Of a DNA stretch of 64,000 nt, positions 51,644-64,000 are shown piece by piece. Positions within the stretch are counted from its first letter, which is position 1. Every line of letters starts with the position of its first letter. Source of the stretch: Liquidambar formosana (taxonomy: Eukaryota > Streptophyta > Magnoliopsida > Saxifragales > Altingiaceae); the NCBI GenBank assembly GCA_039720395.1, contig JBBPBK010000060.1, positions 113,187 through 177,186 on the forward strand. The letters are read 5' to 3'. A program made the position numbers and the translations under genes. The notes below the pieces were generated by a model that ran no database searches, was not told the origin of the DNA, and saw nothing but the letters and a program-made list of their open reading frames with translations.

Positions 51644-53245
51644 AGCTTGTTTTGAGTTGAAAAATGAATAAATATCTTGACTTTGTTTGACATGAAATGA
51701 TTTGAATGAGATTGCATTGGTGGCCCTTGTGTGGGCATGGCATGCTAGTAGGGTTGAACAACCCTCTCTATGCATATGATTTTGATTGTTAGGGATGAAT
51801 TCCCTCCTATGTCACTATGATTTGTTGTCATTTGGGATAAAGATACCTTCCCTATTTGCATGTGAGTGATTGCTTTCATGAGATAATTGTGTCTCCTATA
51901 TGAGTTGGTGTTTGAGTTGAGGCATGAATAGCCTCCATGTGAGATGACTTGGTTGGTGAGTAGAAGCTTACCTTTGTCTTGATGACTTAGTGAGAGAAAG
52001 ATGAAATCTTTCTCATGATTACATGCTTACCTTGATGACTTGAAAGATGCAATCTTTCCCATGATTTATGTTGACCTTGATGGTTTGATTATGAGAAGGA
52101 CGCGATCTTTCTCATGCTATGTGTTCACCTTGAGAGTTTGATATGAGAAGGATGCAATCTTTCTCATGATTACATGCTTACCTTGATGACTTGAAAGATG
52201 CGATCTTTCCCAATGGTATGTGTTTACCCTGATTGAAGGTTGTGACCTTCCTCGTACTATGTGACTACCTTAACAATTGAATGATAACCTTGATGGTTTG
52301 AATATGAGAAGGATGTATCTTTCTCATGTTTTGAGATAGCCTTGATGGCTTCCTGTGGTATGTGTTTACCTTGATTGATTTGAGCAAGAGAAGGATGTGA
52401 TCTTTCTCGTGTTATATTTCAATGATAACCTTGATGGTTTGAATATGAGAAGGATGTATCTTTCTCATATTTTGAGATAGCCTTGATGGCATGGTGTTAC
52501 CTCGTACTATTCGCCAGTTGTCACTGGCAAAGTATGGGAAGACCTTTCATCGAACGAAGTTCGGTGTAAGCTATGGATACCTTGTACTATTCACCAGTTG
52601 TCACTGGTACAGTATGGGAAGACCTTTCATCGAACGAAGTTCGATGTAAGCTATGGATACCTTGTACTATTCACCAGTTGTCACTGGTACAGTATGGGAA
52701 GACCTTTCATCGAACGAAGTTCGATGTAAGTTATGGATACCTCGTACTATTCGCCAGTTGTCACTGGCATAGTATGGGAAGACCTTTCATCGAACGAAGT
52801 TCGATGTAAGCTATAGTGTTACCCCGTATTGTTCATCAGTTGTCACTGGTGCAGTATGGGATGTGATTACCTTGATAATTGAGTAATAACCTTGACGGTT
52901 TGAATGTGAGAAGGATGTATCTTTCTCATATTTTGGGATGGCCTTGATGGCATAATGTTACCTCATACCATTCGCCAGTTGTCACTGGCATAGAATTGGA
53001 AGACCTTTCATCGAACGAAGTTCGATGTAACCTGTGGATACCTCATCTTGTTCCCCAGTGAAACTGGTATACAGCATGAGAGGAGTTCTGTAGAACTTAT
53101 GAAGAGTACCTTTGTGCTTGTGTATGATGAATTCGAAGAATTCAATGATATGTTCACCCTCTTTTCCCCAGTGGGTCTTGATTAAATCAATTCCCCGGGC
53201 AAAAATGGGTTGTTCTTTTGGTCATTGGCTTGCAAGTGAAACTTG
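51644..53245 (+). repeat. Hairpin array before the PPT, unit 2
   Basis: A near-identical copy of 34200-35802, including the 80-bp tandem units with CATCGAAC/GTTCGATG stems and the GAA-loop hairpins next to the PPT. No gene is seen. Confidence 0.85.
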
Positions 53246-53251
53246 CTCACC

Positions 53252-53264
53252 AATGAGGGGCTTC
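53252..53264 (+). promoter_or_regulatory. Polypurine tract, unit 2
   Basis: AATGAGGGGCTTC before the LTR start. Confidence 0.7.
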
Positions 53265-56200
53265 TGTCACACCCCATTTTTGTCACCTTAGCTAGGGTTT
53301 GTCATTGCATGTGTCTTTTTGTTTCCTTTTTGAGTCTAGTCTTTTGCATTGAGTTTCTAGGGTCCTAAGGATGGTGTCTATGAATTTTGGTTCGATTTGG
53401 AGTTGATCTCGAGGGTTAATTAGAACTTTTGTGACTTGAGGGGCATAATTGTCTTTTTGATCACAAACTTTCCATTTGACCTTGAAATGATCTCCAAGTT
53501 GCCAATTGGAGTTCATATGGTTGTATTTGAGGTATTTGTGGGACCAATTCGATGAATTGGAGGTTCGGGATTAGAATGGCTCATTAAGGCTCAGGTTGGC
53601 TAAAAGACCTACTTCGGGTTAGCTCGAATTGGCTCATGATTTTCACTCTATGACTACTCATTTGACCTTGATTGGTCTTGATTTCATCCCCAAATGTGTT
53701 TAGGGAGGTTGAATTTCGAATTGGAAAGCATTCGGTGCGACCCTATGTGCATACCTAAGCTAAGCGATGGTGAGGCATAGCGGTTAACCACCTTTGTAGG
53801 ACTCAACCATGCAGCCATGGCTAGGGTTTCTCACCCTCAAGTGACTCAAATTACATTCCCCTTCGAAACACGGTCGTTTTGGCTTTCGTTTCGTCAAAAT
53901 CGGAGTTAATTTGAACCCTAAAACACATTTGGAAGTCAAAGGGGTCAAAAATGGGCATATGCTGACAGAGCCTCGGGTGACCACCCAGGCCTGGGCGGCT
54001 AGCCGCCTGGGCCCAGGCTGCTAGCCGCCCAGCCCCAGGTGGTCACCCGAGCCACTTTCCTTTTTTGAGCCTTGACGCGGCTCCCACCCTATTTTCTCGG
54101 ATTTGCTCGCCTTTGGCCGCCATTTAACCCTAATTTCAGCCCTTTTTGACCTACTTGAGCCCCAAGGTAACCTCTAAGAGCCCTTGGATCAATCCCTAGG
54201 GTTTTAATCCCAACCATTGAGGGTTTCCCCTCAAGCCCTATAAATACCCCCTTATACTTCAGCAAGGGGGGCACTTAGAGACTTTGGAGGGAATTTCTGA
54301 AGTGTGAGTGAGATTTGGAGGCTATGGCAGCCATCCTTAGGGTAGTTTAACTTAAACTTTGAGTGAGAGAGTGTGAGAGAAGGCTTGAAGGAGGGCTGGA
54401 GCATTGCTTGAAGGCTTGAAGGAGGTTGTTTCCAGCAGCACATAAGAGGAGGAGGACTCTCTACAGCAGCCACCATAGGTAAGCCTCTTCCCCTTTCTCT
54501 CTTTCATTCAAACTAGGGTTTTTGCATAAGATAGCATTATTCCATGTTCAAGCTTGTGTTTTTATTGTGTTTTGCTACTTCTATTAGTTAGTGTGCATGT
54601 TTAGGATCATATTCATGGGCTGTTTAGTATGCTAGGATGTTATTCCATGTGATTTACTGAATGTTTGGGATTCTAGGGTTCCCTTAGTGCTGAAATTGGT
54701 TTTCTACATGAAATAACACTTTTGCATATTGAAGCTTGTGTTTTTATTGTGTTTTGCTACTTCTATTAGTTAGTATGCATGATTAGGATAATATTCATGG
54801 GCTGTTTAGTATGCTAGGATGTTATTCCATGTGATTTACTGCATGTTTGGGACTTTAGGGTTTCTTAGGTGCTTAAAATGGTTTTCTGCATGAAATAACT
54901 CTTTGGCATATTAGAGCTTATGTTTTATTGTGTTTTGTTGCTTCCATTGGAATGTATGCATGATTAGGATAATATTTATGGGCTGTTTAGTATGCTAGGA
55001 TGATGTTCCATGTGATTTGCTGCATGTTTGGGATTCTAGGGTTTCCTTAGTGCTGAAATTGAGTTTATGTTTAGAATAGCTATATTTCATGTGCAAGCTT
55101 GTATTTTTCTCATGTGTGGATGCTTCTATTGATTAATATGCATGATTAGCATGATGTCTATGATGGGCTTTGCATGATTTAGAGTTATTTTATGTGATTT
55201 TGAGCACAATTGCGATTCTAGGGTTTCATTCATCCTTGTATTAGGAAAGTAGCATATAGCATGATAGCTTAGGGTTTTTCTTTGTATTTTCTTCATAGTT
55301 GATATATATGTGCTGCATATTTGATAACTATGATATTCTTCTGCATTCATAGTAGTGGATTTTAGTGTTTTTTGCATGTCATTGCATGTAGGGTTGAATT
55401 AGGGTTTTAGTTAGCTTATGATTCATGTTGTTGCATGACTTGTGGTTGATTTTAAACCTTATTTCAATTCTGTCCAGATCTGTTATTTGTCCTTGATATG
55501 ATATTTCGAGCATGTGTTAGCCCATGTTTGGGCATGATAATGGCTTGATTTGGAATCTAGCTTGTTTGGTTGGTATTTTTGGTATGTTTTGCATGGAAAT
55601 TGCAGGTGCTTTGACAGGTACAACAGGTGCAACTACCCCACCAATGTGGGGTGGTTATTTTGGCTATTGTGAGATGAAATCTTACAAATAAGGTAATTAC
55701 CCTATGCAATAGGGTGGTTACTTTGACAGGTTGCTTTTGCTTAAGGTAAGTAGGGTGTGAGGGTGCCCCAATTCACCCTTCTTTCCTTCCTTTGAAACTT
55801 TCCCTTTCTTCCCCCCCTAGGGTTGTTTCCTAATAGAGGGGTATGGTAGATTCTATAGTTTCCTTTCAATAAAAAATACCTTTTAAATCAAAGTTTCCAT
55901 CTTTTATCAAATTCCATATTTTACCAAAAATCTTTTGAGAATCATTCATTTTTGGAAACTTACCATGTTTTACTTGAAAGGAAACTTAGGGTTTACCATA
56001 GGCCTTGATTAGGTTATAACCCTATTCCCTTTCGAACTACGTGGACTTTGATCCATGTATTTCCATACATGGTACGTAGGCGCTCTTCGTGATGTTCAAG
56101 TCCGCCCTAGGATACTAAGTATCCTAGGTTTTCTCCCCCTCCTTCTTTTTTCTGTTTTTTTTTCTTTGATTTACATGATTATATGGATGAATGAATGAAT

Positions 56201-56584
56201 GATATGCATGCTGTCTTGTGATGATAACTGTTGATTTGTGTGTGATTAAGACTTTGATTTAGCCCAATTAAATTAAGAGACCGTTTAGGGCGATATGGGT
56301 GCCTATAGGCTTTGCCTAGAACCTTCCCATATCGTAACTTAGCCTCCGAATCCCCGATTTCTCTGGTTTCCAAAAGATCATTTGCCTTTCCATTTTTAAA
56401 TATGGAGTCAATCTTTTGTTTTCCTAAAACAAAACCGTTTTTAGGGTTTTCCTTGTTTCCTTTAAAAAATAAGGTGGCGACTCCTTTCTTTTTCCAAACC
56501 CATTCGTGGGCCCTCTTTTCCTGGGTCCACAGATTGGCGACTTTTAAACCCTCCTGTGGGCCTTAACAATTTCTGGGGTCCACA
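53265..56584 (+). repeat. Shared LTR between units 2 and 3 (family B, 3320 bp)
   Basis: Bounds and content are as in the LTR at 35822-39122: palindrome 53970-54053, TATAAATA 54239-54246, donor 55746, two-tier stem-loop 56037-56079 and two internal PBS-like copies before the end. The main difference is a replaced/inserted segment near 54262-54290, just after the TATA box. Confidence 0.93.
53970..54053. repeat. GC palindrome in the LTR promoter, shared LTR 2
   Basis: Same as 36527-36610, 186 bp upstream of the TATA box at 54239-54246. Confidence 0.75.
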
Positions 56585-56589
56585 GAACT

Positions 56590-56607
56590 TGGCGACTCTG
56601 CTGGGGA
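56590..56607 (+). promoter_or_regulatory. Primer binding site, unit 3 (one mismatch)
   Basis: TGGCGACTCTGCTGGGGA differs from the other PBSs by one C-to-T change, so priming may be weaker. Confidence 0.75.
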
Positions 56608-57333
56608 CTTGTGGGCTAGACTCTATACAATTTGATTGGGCTAAGTTAATTTCTTTTGTTTAATTAAAATCAATCACATTGCATTCGCTTGATTGTGTGC
56701 TTTCATTTATTGCATTGTGTGCGCAAACTCTTGCATGTTAGGATCGATGTCCCTTGCCACTGACGGGCCTAGCCTCAACCTTGGTTTTCCTGATTCCATG
56801 AGTTGGGGCGAAAGCTCTCAACCTCTCTTGCCAAGTACCCTTGGGCTTGCCCTTGGGTATATTAAATGAGTTAATCACGTACTGCTGGACCCACGCGGCG
56901 TTCCTGATGCCACATGTGGTTAGGTATAAAGATTGCTCAAGCAAGTGAAGGACCCCAGCCTACCCTTATCATTAGTCCATATAGACAGACTTGTAGGACA
57001 CTATGGTTTCACCCTTATGCACCCACATTGTTTGTAATGATATCATGACCGTGTTTGTGATGTGCTTAACGGAAAAATTAATAGAGGACCTTTGCACCCT
57101 ATATCCTTAATACGTACCTTTCGCCCATGACCCTTGCAAAGGTGATTGGATTAAAAGGGACTAATTGAGTATATATGGCGTGAAGTCATTGAGACAAATA
57201 TGGAAGCCTAGGACATACCCTTAGGATGAGAGACTGATTGTTCCCTTTCGTAGAGGAGTGAGAGGACGTACTGGCTTGGATCCGCGACCAGCAAGGGCGC
57301 TTAGTGAAGATTGATTCTACCAACCAGTCAGAC
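56608..57333 (+). other. Untranslated leader, unit 3
   Basis: Almost identical to 39145-39870, with the same conserved block at 56693-57003. No separate gene. Confidence 0.6.
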
Positions 57334-60332
57334 ATGGCCGATGAAGCAACTAGTGAAGGGGGTTTTGATGTTGAGACTTGTTTGAAGGCTATCATGACCA
57401 AACTTGATTACACCACTGATGTATCCGAGAGAGCATTGAAAATGGCCCAAGATATCCAACATAAGATGTCCGAACCCGAACAGAATAATGGCCGTACCCC
57501 GGGGGATAACACCGAAAATGGGACCCAGTCTGGAGAAGGCACTAAGACCAATGATGGGGGAAGCACTCAGCCCAAGGGGAATGAATCACCTGAAGTTTTT
57601 AACCTAGAAGGGGGAAGTAAGGGGAAGACCTCTGATACAGACTCTGTGTTGGCTAGTAAGGTAGAAGCCTTGGAGAAGACTATAAAGGGAATCCGTAGGA
57701 CAGATGACATGGTGGATGTACGTACCCTATCTTTGTTTCCTCAAGCTCGTATTCCACTACAATTCAAGATGCCTGAATTAGAAAAGTTTGATGGAACGGG
57801 TTGCCCCAAGACCCATTTGAAGATGTATGTACGAGCTATGCACCCTCGAGGAGCGACAGATGAACTCTTGGCCCAAATGTTCCATGAAACCCTAGCCACT
57901 TCTGCTTTAAAGTGGTTCCTAGCCTTGGATGAGAATAGAACCCGAACTTGGGAAGACATATGTAATGAGTTTTCAGAGCACTACAAGTACAACACTGAGG
58001 TGGATGTCACAAGAAGGGACCTAGAGACCACAAAACAAGGGGCTAATGAGACCTTTTCCGCTTTCATTACAAGGTGGAGACAAAAGGCCTCGAGAATGGC
58101 AGATAGACCGAATGAGGAAGATCAGATTCAGTTGGTGGTTAAGAACCTATTGCCGGTGTATCACAAGCACCTCTTTGCTCACTACTTCCCTAATTTCAAG
58201 GCTCTTATCGGAGCAGGTACACAAGTTGAGGATGCCATTGCCGATGGGTCAATCAAGACAGAAGAAGTCCAAAAGAGCCGCAGGCCAAACTTAGCTGGGA
58301 AAAACAATGCCGAGGTCAATGCTATAGCCCAACCCATTCAACCTATCTCCCTAAATGACACCAACCCACCTCGCCAATTCACCGAGCTGCATATGCCACT
58401 TGAGAAAGTACTTGAAAAGCTAAAAAGCCGAGGCCTGTTGAAACCTCTCGACCCAAGACCACCACCAAACCCATTGCCCAAGAGCTACAATGAGAATGAA
58501 TACTGCAAATTTCACCAAGCCAAAGGCCACTCAACCTACCGTTGCTATCGCCTTAGGCATGAGATTCAAGACTTACTTGACAACAAATCATCTCACCACC
58601 AACTCCACCAAATCGCCCAAATGTACCCAAAATCCACTTCCCTCTCATGATTCATCCAACTCCATAAATGCCATTGAAGCCGACCCATCTCGACCTTGCC
58701 TACCCATAAGACAATATACCCCGTTACCCATGTCCTTGACCCAAGCCTTTCACCAATGCTGCAACCAAGGCCTTATCATACCTCACCTTCCAAAGCCAAG
58801 ACCCCAAACACCCCATCAATATTGCCAATACCATGGTATACCCGGCCATGACACTGATGACTGTGCTATGTTGAGAAAGGTCGTTCAAGACCTCATTGAT
58901 CAAAAGACCCTACAATTGCCAAAGAAGTCCATCCAACAGCAGTTGAAAGAAAGGTATGAAGCAGGAGACCCTCGAGTGGGGTTATTGGGAGAACCTTCGG
59001 GGAAATTTGATTACTATGTGCTTTATCCTGATCCATTGCCAAGTGAGCCCATAATTCCTACGGGCTGGGATGATATACCTGAAGAGGTGCAGATGGAGGA
59101 CATTGACATGATTGAATGGGATGACCTGATGGGTGACACAAATGAAATTGATGACATATGGGCTAGTGATGAAGAAGTAGACCACATGACAAGAGGGGGC
59201 CGCCATTTCAAGCCTCCGCACTTGGAATCTGATAATCCACTGGGTGAGTTAGATAAGCGCCTTGATGTGCAAGAAGAAGAGGATGAAGTACTCCGACAAT
59301 TGAAGAAGACTAATGCCAATATCACCATCTGGGGCTTGCTTATGGCCTCTCACAAACACAGACAGACAGTGCTGAAGTTGTTAAACCAGATACAGGTTCC
59401 AGTTGATTTGTCCCCTGAGGGATTGGTGAATCTAGTAAACCCTGCTCCGAAGAATTCCACTATAGTGTTTCACAGAGGCGGACTTACCTAAGAGTGGGCC
59501 AAGCCACTCCCAAGCCTTGCATATAACTGTTGATACCATGGGGAAGAGAGTTCCTACGGTCTTGATTGATAATGGTTCCGCATTGAATGTATGTCCCTTG
59601 AGAACTGCAACTGTTTTGGGCTTGGGGCCCACTGATTTCACTCCATCTGGGCAGACAGTGAGGGCGTATGATAATACCCGTAGAGAAGTAATTGGGATGA
59701 TCACTTTACCTTTAATCATGGGACCCACAGAGTTCAGAGTAGAATTTCAAGTCCTGGATGTGCCGTCATGTTTCAATCTGTTATTGGGAAGGCCTTGGAT
59801 TCATCCTGCTGGGGCTGTACCATCGTCATTGCATCAAAAGGTAAAGTTCCCTCATGAGGGAGCCATTGTCACGATTCAAGGGGACTATGATTTGAAAATG
59901 GCGGGTGTACCCATATGTGAAATAAAACCAGAATCAGTTGAGATACCCTTGTCGGGGTTTGAGTATGTGCAATGTATAGAAAAAGAGCCATCACACTATT
60001 GCACTTTTTACCCAAGTTCTGATCCAGCACTGGCAGACAAAGATTTTTGTGACAAGTACTTTACAGAGGGGCCGAATCCTCAAAGCTTGACAAGTTGGTA
60101 CAATTCTATGGGAAAGAAGAAAGAAGACTGGATGGAGCACATGGATTCTGAAACCATGGTCACCATGTTCCAAGATATGGTTCTTACTTTGGGGGAGTCA
60201 GCAACAGAAGATTGCCAAGATTCGTCAATTCACCATGCAACCATGCCGCTTCATAATTGGTACCTAGAAGATGGAGCCATTGCAGAGATCCTTGAAGAGG
60301 AAGATCATGACCTGCCTGATAGTAGCTTGTAG
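57334..60332 (+). pseudogene. gag-pro: Gag-protease, unit 3 (several frameshifts)
   Basis: The start ATG is at 57334. Gag core and the first zinc knuckle are in frame to about 58580, where a single base is missing relative to unit 2 and a few bases are gained shortly after, giving a stop at 58648-58650. The frame is recovered further on, then lost again near 59468 where one T is gained just before the protease domain. The protease (IDNGSALN) and the acidic C-terminus are in one frame to the stop at 60332. Unlike unit 2, this copy keeps the 8 bases near 60000 that join protease and tail. The lesions may be real or consensus errors. Confidence 0.85.
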
Positions 60333-60508
60333 GTTCCTTAGTTAGAGTCTTTCCTGCTTTCAATAAAGTGTGTCCGCCTATCCCACTTTGTGGAGTTAGG
60401 AGTCGTTTCATAGTTGTGGCACCAAATTTTGGTTTCCTTTTCAAGTTTGTGTCTTTTTGCTTGTTCCTTTAATGAAGTGTGTTTCTTTTATACATTGTTT
60501 GCTTGCAG
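60329..60508 (+). other. Predicted pro/RT intron, unit 3 (180 nt)
   Basis: Donor TT|GTAGGT and acceptor GCTTGCAG|T in the same phase. The following codons differ from units 1 and 2 only synonymously. Confidence 0.65.
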
Positions 60509-63500
60509 TGTTTCTTTTCTCTCTTCTATGGATATTTATGGCATGGATATAGATCCTAGGAATGACGTCCCCCCGGAGCTCGTCGAGCGAAGGAAAAGGG
60601 GTGTCACCGAACCTAACATGGATGAATTGGAATCAATCAATTTAGGGACAAATGAATTGCCAAAGATAATTAAAATTGGGATAACCCTTTCACCACTTGA
60701 AAAAGAAAAGCTGATAGCCCTCTTAAAGGCCAACATAACGGCCTTTGCATGGTCTTATGAAGACATGCCCGGCATAGATCCAGACATTGTGCAGCACTTC
60801 ATCCCCACCAATCCCCTTAAAAAGCCGGTAAAGCAAAAATTGAGAAGATTGAAACCCGAGTGGGCATTGAAGGTAAAGGAGGAAGTAACCAAGCAACTCG
60901 ATGCGGGGTTCCTACAGGTTGTGGAGTATCCCGAGTGGTTATCCAATATAGTTCCCGTGCCTAAAAAGGATGGAAAAGTGAGGATGTGTGTGGATTTTCG
61001 AGATCTTAATGCAGCAAGCCCTAAGGATGATTTCCCTTTGCCCCACATTGATGTATTGGTAGATAGTACTGTAGGACATGCGCTCCTCTCTTTCATGGAT
61101 GGGTTTTCCGGATACAATCAGATAAAGATGGCGCCGCAAGATATGGAGAAAACGGCCTTTATCACACAGTGGGGAACGTATTGCTATAAAGTGATGCCAT
61201 TCGGTTTGAGAAATGCTGGGGCTACCTATCAGAGAGCTGCTACAACATTGCTGCACGACATGATCCATAAGGAGGTGGAAGTATATGTGGACGACATGAT
61301 CGTGAAGTCCGTGAATCGAGAAGGACACTTCAGGGCACTGGAAAGGTTCCTGGAGCGAGCAAAGAAGTACAACTTGCGGTTGAATCCTCAGAAATGCGCT
61401 TTTGGTGTCACTGCAGGCAAGCTATTAGGATTCATGATTACTCAGAGAGGAATTGAGGTTGATCCGGGAAAAATCAAGGCCATTGTGGAGATGGAGCCGC
61501 CTAGCACAGAAAAGCAGATTCGAGGGTTCTTGGGGAGAATTCAGTACATAAGCAGGTTCATTGCTAATTTGACTATGGTGTGTGAGCCGATTTTCAAGTT
61601 GCTTAAGAAGGGTGTGCCGAAGGTATGGAATGAAGAATGTCAAGGAGCCTTTGAGACTATCAAAAGGTATTTGAGTAATCCACCAATTCTAGTTCCTCCG
61701 CGACAAGGTGAACCGTTATTGTTATACTTGACAGTCACTGAAACCACTACGGGAGCTATGCTAGCTCAGTACCTTGAGGGGTCGAAAAAAGGAGAATGCC
61801 ATTTACTATCTAAGCAAGAAGATGACAGATTATGAGGTGAAGTACAATGCCATAGAGAAGGCTTGTGTGGCTTTGGTATGGGCAACTCAGAAACTCCGTC
61901 ACTACATGATGTCGTATGAGGTTTTCTTGATAAGCCGAATGGACCCACTGAAGTACCTGATAGAAAGGCCGGTCTTGTCCTACAGAACTGCTCGTTGGTC
62001 GATTCTTCTCAATGAATTCGACATAAAGTATGTAACACAGAAGTCAGTGAAAAGGAAGTGTCATTGCAGATTACTTGGCTAGCTGCCCTGTGGCGTCATC
62101 AGAACAATTCAATGATCAATTCCCCGATGAGGATGTCCTGGAGATTGGAAAGAAGATTTGGAAGGTATACTTTGACGGAGCTGCAAATAAGAGAGGGTAT
62201 GGGATAGGAGTCCTACTGGTTTCACCTGAAGAAGCATTCACACCCTTGGCGGTTAAGTTAGGGTTTGAAGCAACCAACAACATTGCTGAGTATGAAGCCT
62301 GCATCCTTGCGTTGGAAGCCGCACTAGAATTGGGGATCAAAGAGTTGGAGGTTTTCGGAGATTCAGCACTAATTATCTGCCAGATAAAGGGAGAGTGGAA
62401 GACTCGTGATGAAAAGCTGCTGCCATATCATGCTTACTTAGAAGCCTTGACTAAAGAATTTGTGGAAATAGAGTTCATTATTTGTCAAGAAATAAGAATC
62501 AGTTTGCCGATGCTTTGGCAACTCTAGCTTCATGGTGGAAATCCCGGATGGTGGGAATGTAAAACCGTTGGTGATAGAATGTAGAGAAAAAACCTGTGTA
62601 TTGCTGCTCTATTCGAGAAGGAGAAGTGAAAGATGGCCATCCTTGGTACTATGACATCATGAAATTCATTGAGGAAAGGGAGTATCCTGAAGGAGCATCC
62701 CGCATTGATAGGAGAACACTGAGGAGGCTAGCGAGTCACTATGTTTTGTGTGGAGGAAAGCTATACCGAAGGTCATACGATGGGGTCCATCTGTTGTGTG
62801 TCACTGAGGAAGAAGCCGAACGTCTTGTTAGTGAAATCCATGAAGGGAGTTGGAGCACCGCACATGAATGGTTATATGCTAGCTAAGAAAGATCATGAGG
62901 TTGGGCTACTATTGGTCTACAATGGAGAGAGATTGCCATGCACATGTTAAGAAGTGTCACAAATGTCAAGTCTTTGCTAATGGACAACACTTGCCTTCCA
63001 TGCCTTTGACAAGCATGTCGTCACCTTGGCCGTTTGCAGTGTGGGGAATAGATATAATTGGACAGATTAAGCCGAAAGCCTCCAATGGGCATGAGTTACA
63101 TCTTGGTAGCTATCGATTACTTCACTAAGTGGGTAGAGGCAGCATCTTTCAAGACCCTGAACGCCAAGAAGGTAGCACAGTTCATACAGCTCAACATCAG
63201 CTACAGGTATGGGGTACCCCATGAGATCATTTCAGACAATGGTCAGCACTTTCAGAAAGAAACCAAGGAGCTTTTGCAGAAATACAACATAGTGCACCAT
63301 TATCCTCCCCTTATCGCCCGCAGACTAATGGGCAGTGGAGGCCGCCAACAAGAATGTTAAGAAGATACTACAGAAAACAGCTGACACCTACACTGATTGG
63401 CATGAGAAGTTGCCATTAGCCTTGTGGGGCTATAGAACATCTGTGAGATCATCAACAGGGGCTACCCCTTATTCCTTGGTGTATGGGATGGAGGCTGTTT

Positions 63501-63888
63501 TGCCTATTGAGTTGGAGGTACCGTCATTACGGGTTGCTATGGAGAGTCAGATAGCAGAAGCAGATTGGGTTAAGAACCGTTATGATGAGCTGGCATTGCT
63601 CGATGAAAGGCGATTGAGGGCCTTGTATCATGTGCAGGGATATCAGCGAAGGGTTGCAAGAGCATTCAACAAGCATGTCAAAGACCGAGGTTTGAAGACA
63701 GGGGATTTGGTGTTGAAAGAAATCAGAGCTCCAATTTTTGATCCACGAGGGAAGTTCAAGCCAAGTTGGGGTGGCCCGTATGTTATCAGGAGATATTACC
63801 AGCAGGGGCTGTTCGCCTCATGGATTTGGATGGAATTGAGTTCGCTCGCCCTACCAATTTGGATCAATTGAAGAAGTATTATGTGTAA
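60509..63888 (+). pseudogene. pol: Pol of unit 3, multiple single-base frameshifts
   Basis: RT including YVDD is in frame to about 61785. After that one-base gains or losses relative to unit 2 occur near 61787, 62051, 62477, 62533, 62590, 62848, 62886, 63096, 63300, 63331 and 63788. Most are in short homopolymers. The RNase H and integrase domains are all recognisable but scattered over frames. The terminal TAA at 63886-63888 is in the expected place. As written it is not functional. Confidence 0.9.
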
Positions 63889-63937
63889 GGCCTGCTAGGT
63901 TGAAAACCCATAAGGGCGGCCTAGGCAAAAGTTAAGG

Positions 63938-64000
63938 CATTTGAACTACGAGGGCCTGATTCCCCATTCCTAAAAAAAAAAAAAAAAAAATGAAAAAAAA
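63938..64000 (+). ncRNA. Start of the post-pol stem-loop, unit 3 (cut by window edge)
   Basis: The left arm CTACG and the CCCCATTCC segment are present, followed by the start of the A-rich loop at the end of the window. The right arms are not in the window. Confidence 0.5.

Larger units (their letters stand above)
25117..64000 (+). mobile_element. Tandem family B array: partial internal, LTR, internal, LTR, internal
   Basis: Two LTRs (35822-39122 and 53265-56584) are each preceded by a PPT and followed by a PBS, so each serves as the 3' LTR of one unit and the 5' LTR of the next. The repeat unit is about 17.44 kb. Internal region 1 starts inside gag at the 25117 breakpoint. Internal region 2 has all parts. 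Internal region 3 runs to just after pol at the window edge. No target duplications flank the inner LTRs. Confidence 0.88.

Noticed and set aside
1..64000. Host protein-coding or tRNA/rRNA genes
   Set aside because: Every long ORF belongs to a retroelement, and no cloverleaf or rRNA sequence was recognised; the only tRNA-like match is the PBS.

Overview
The window is plant nuclear DNA made almost wholly of nested and tandem LTR retrotransposons. I see no host gene, no rRNA or tRNA gene and no CRISPR array. All elements are Ty3/gypsy of the Tat/Ogre-like kind. The evidence is a PBS matching the 3' end of plant tRNA-Arg, a gag-pro ORF separated from RT by a small intron, an RT followed by two RNase H modules (the second archaeal-type), an integrase without a chromodomain, long LTRs (2.8-3.3 kb), and extra genes antisense to the element between pol and the 3' LTR. 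That points to a repeat-rich flowering plant; I cannot name the species.

Layout. (1) 1-6017: 3' end of a family A element (element 0, plus strand), with an antisense DUF7745-like gene running off the left edge, a long array of short hairpins, a PPT and a 2.81-kb LTR. (2) 6018-6471: an inverted scrap of another family A element. (3) 6472-15742: element 1 (plus), with 5' LTR, PBS, leader, an intact gag-pro and a broken pol that is cut in integrase. (4) 15743-25116: element 2 (family B, minus strand), with LTR, hairpin array, an antisense PMD gene (a stop in exon 2) and the DUF7745-like gene, which ends at a non-LTR breakpoint. (5) 25117-64000: a plus-strand tandem array of family B, internal(partial)-LTR-internal-LTR-internal(to the edge), with a repeat unit of about 17.44 kb. 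The middle unit, 35822-56584, has every part of a complete 20.8-kb element, although its gag tail is frameshifted. The third unit carries many single-base indels.

How it works. Sense RNA from the LTR promoter (TATAAATA) gives Gag-protease. Removing a 171-180-nt intron would skip the gag-pro stop and join it in frame to RT-RNase H-integrase. Two genes are read from the opposite strand. One is a single-exon protein of 428 aa. The other is a seven-exon, about 580-aa plant-mobile-domain protein whose six introns are all phase 0 and survive because they are antisense to the genomic RNA. A GC-rich palindrome recurs upstream of both antisense genes and upstream of the family B LTR TATA box.

Most notable: (a) the region before the PPT is an array of small stem-loops in both families, with compensatory stem changes and, in family B, many GNA triloops; (b) the intron-bearing antisense PMD gene; (c) the palindrome shared by three promoters; (d) stepwise growth of the LTR 3' end by PBS-like copies; (e) a two-tier stem-loop present in the LTR and again after pol.
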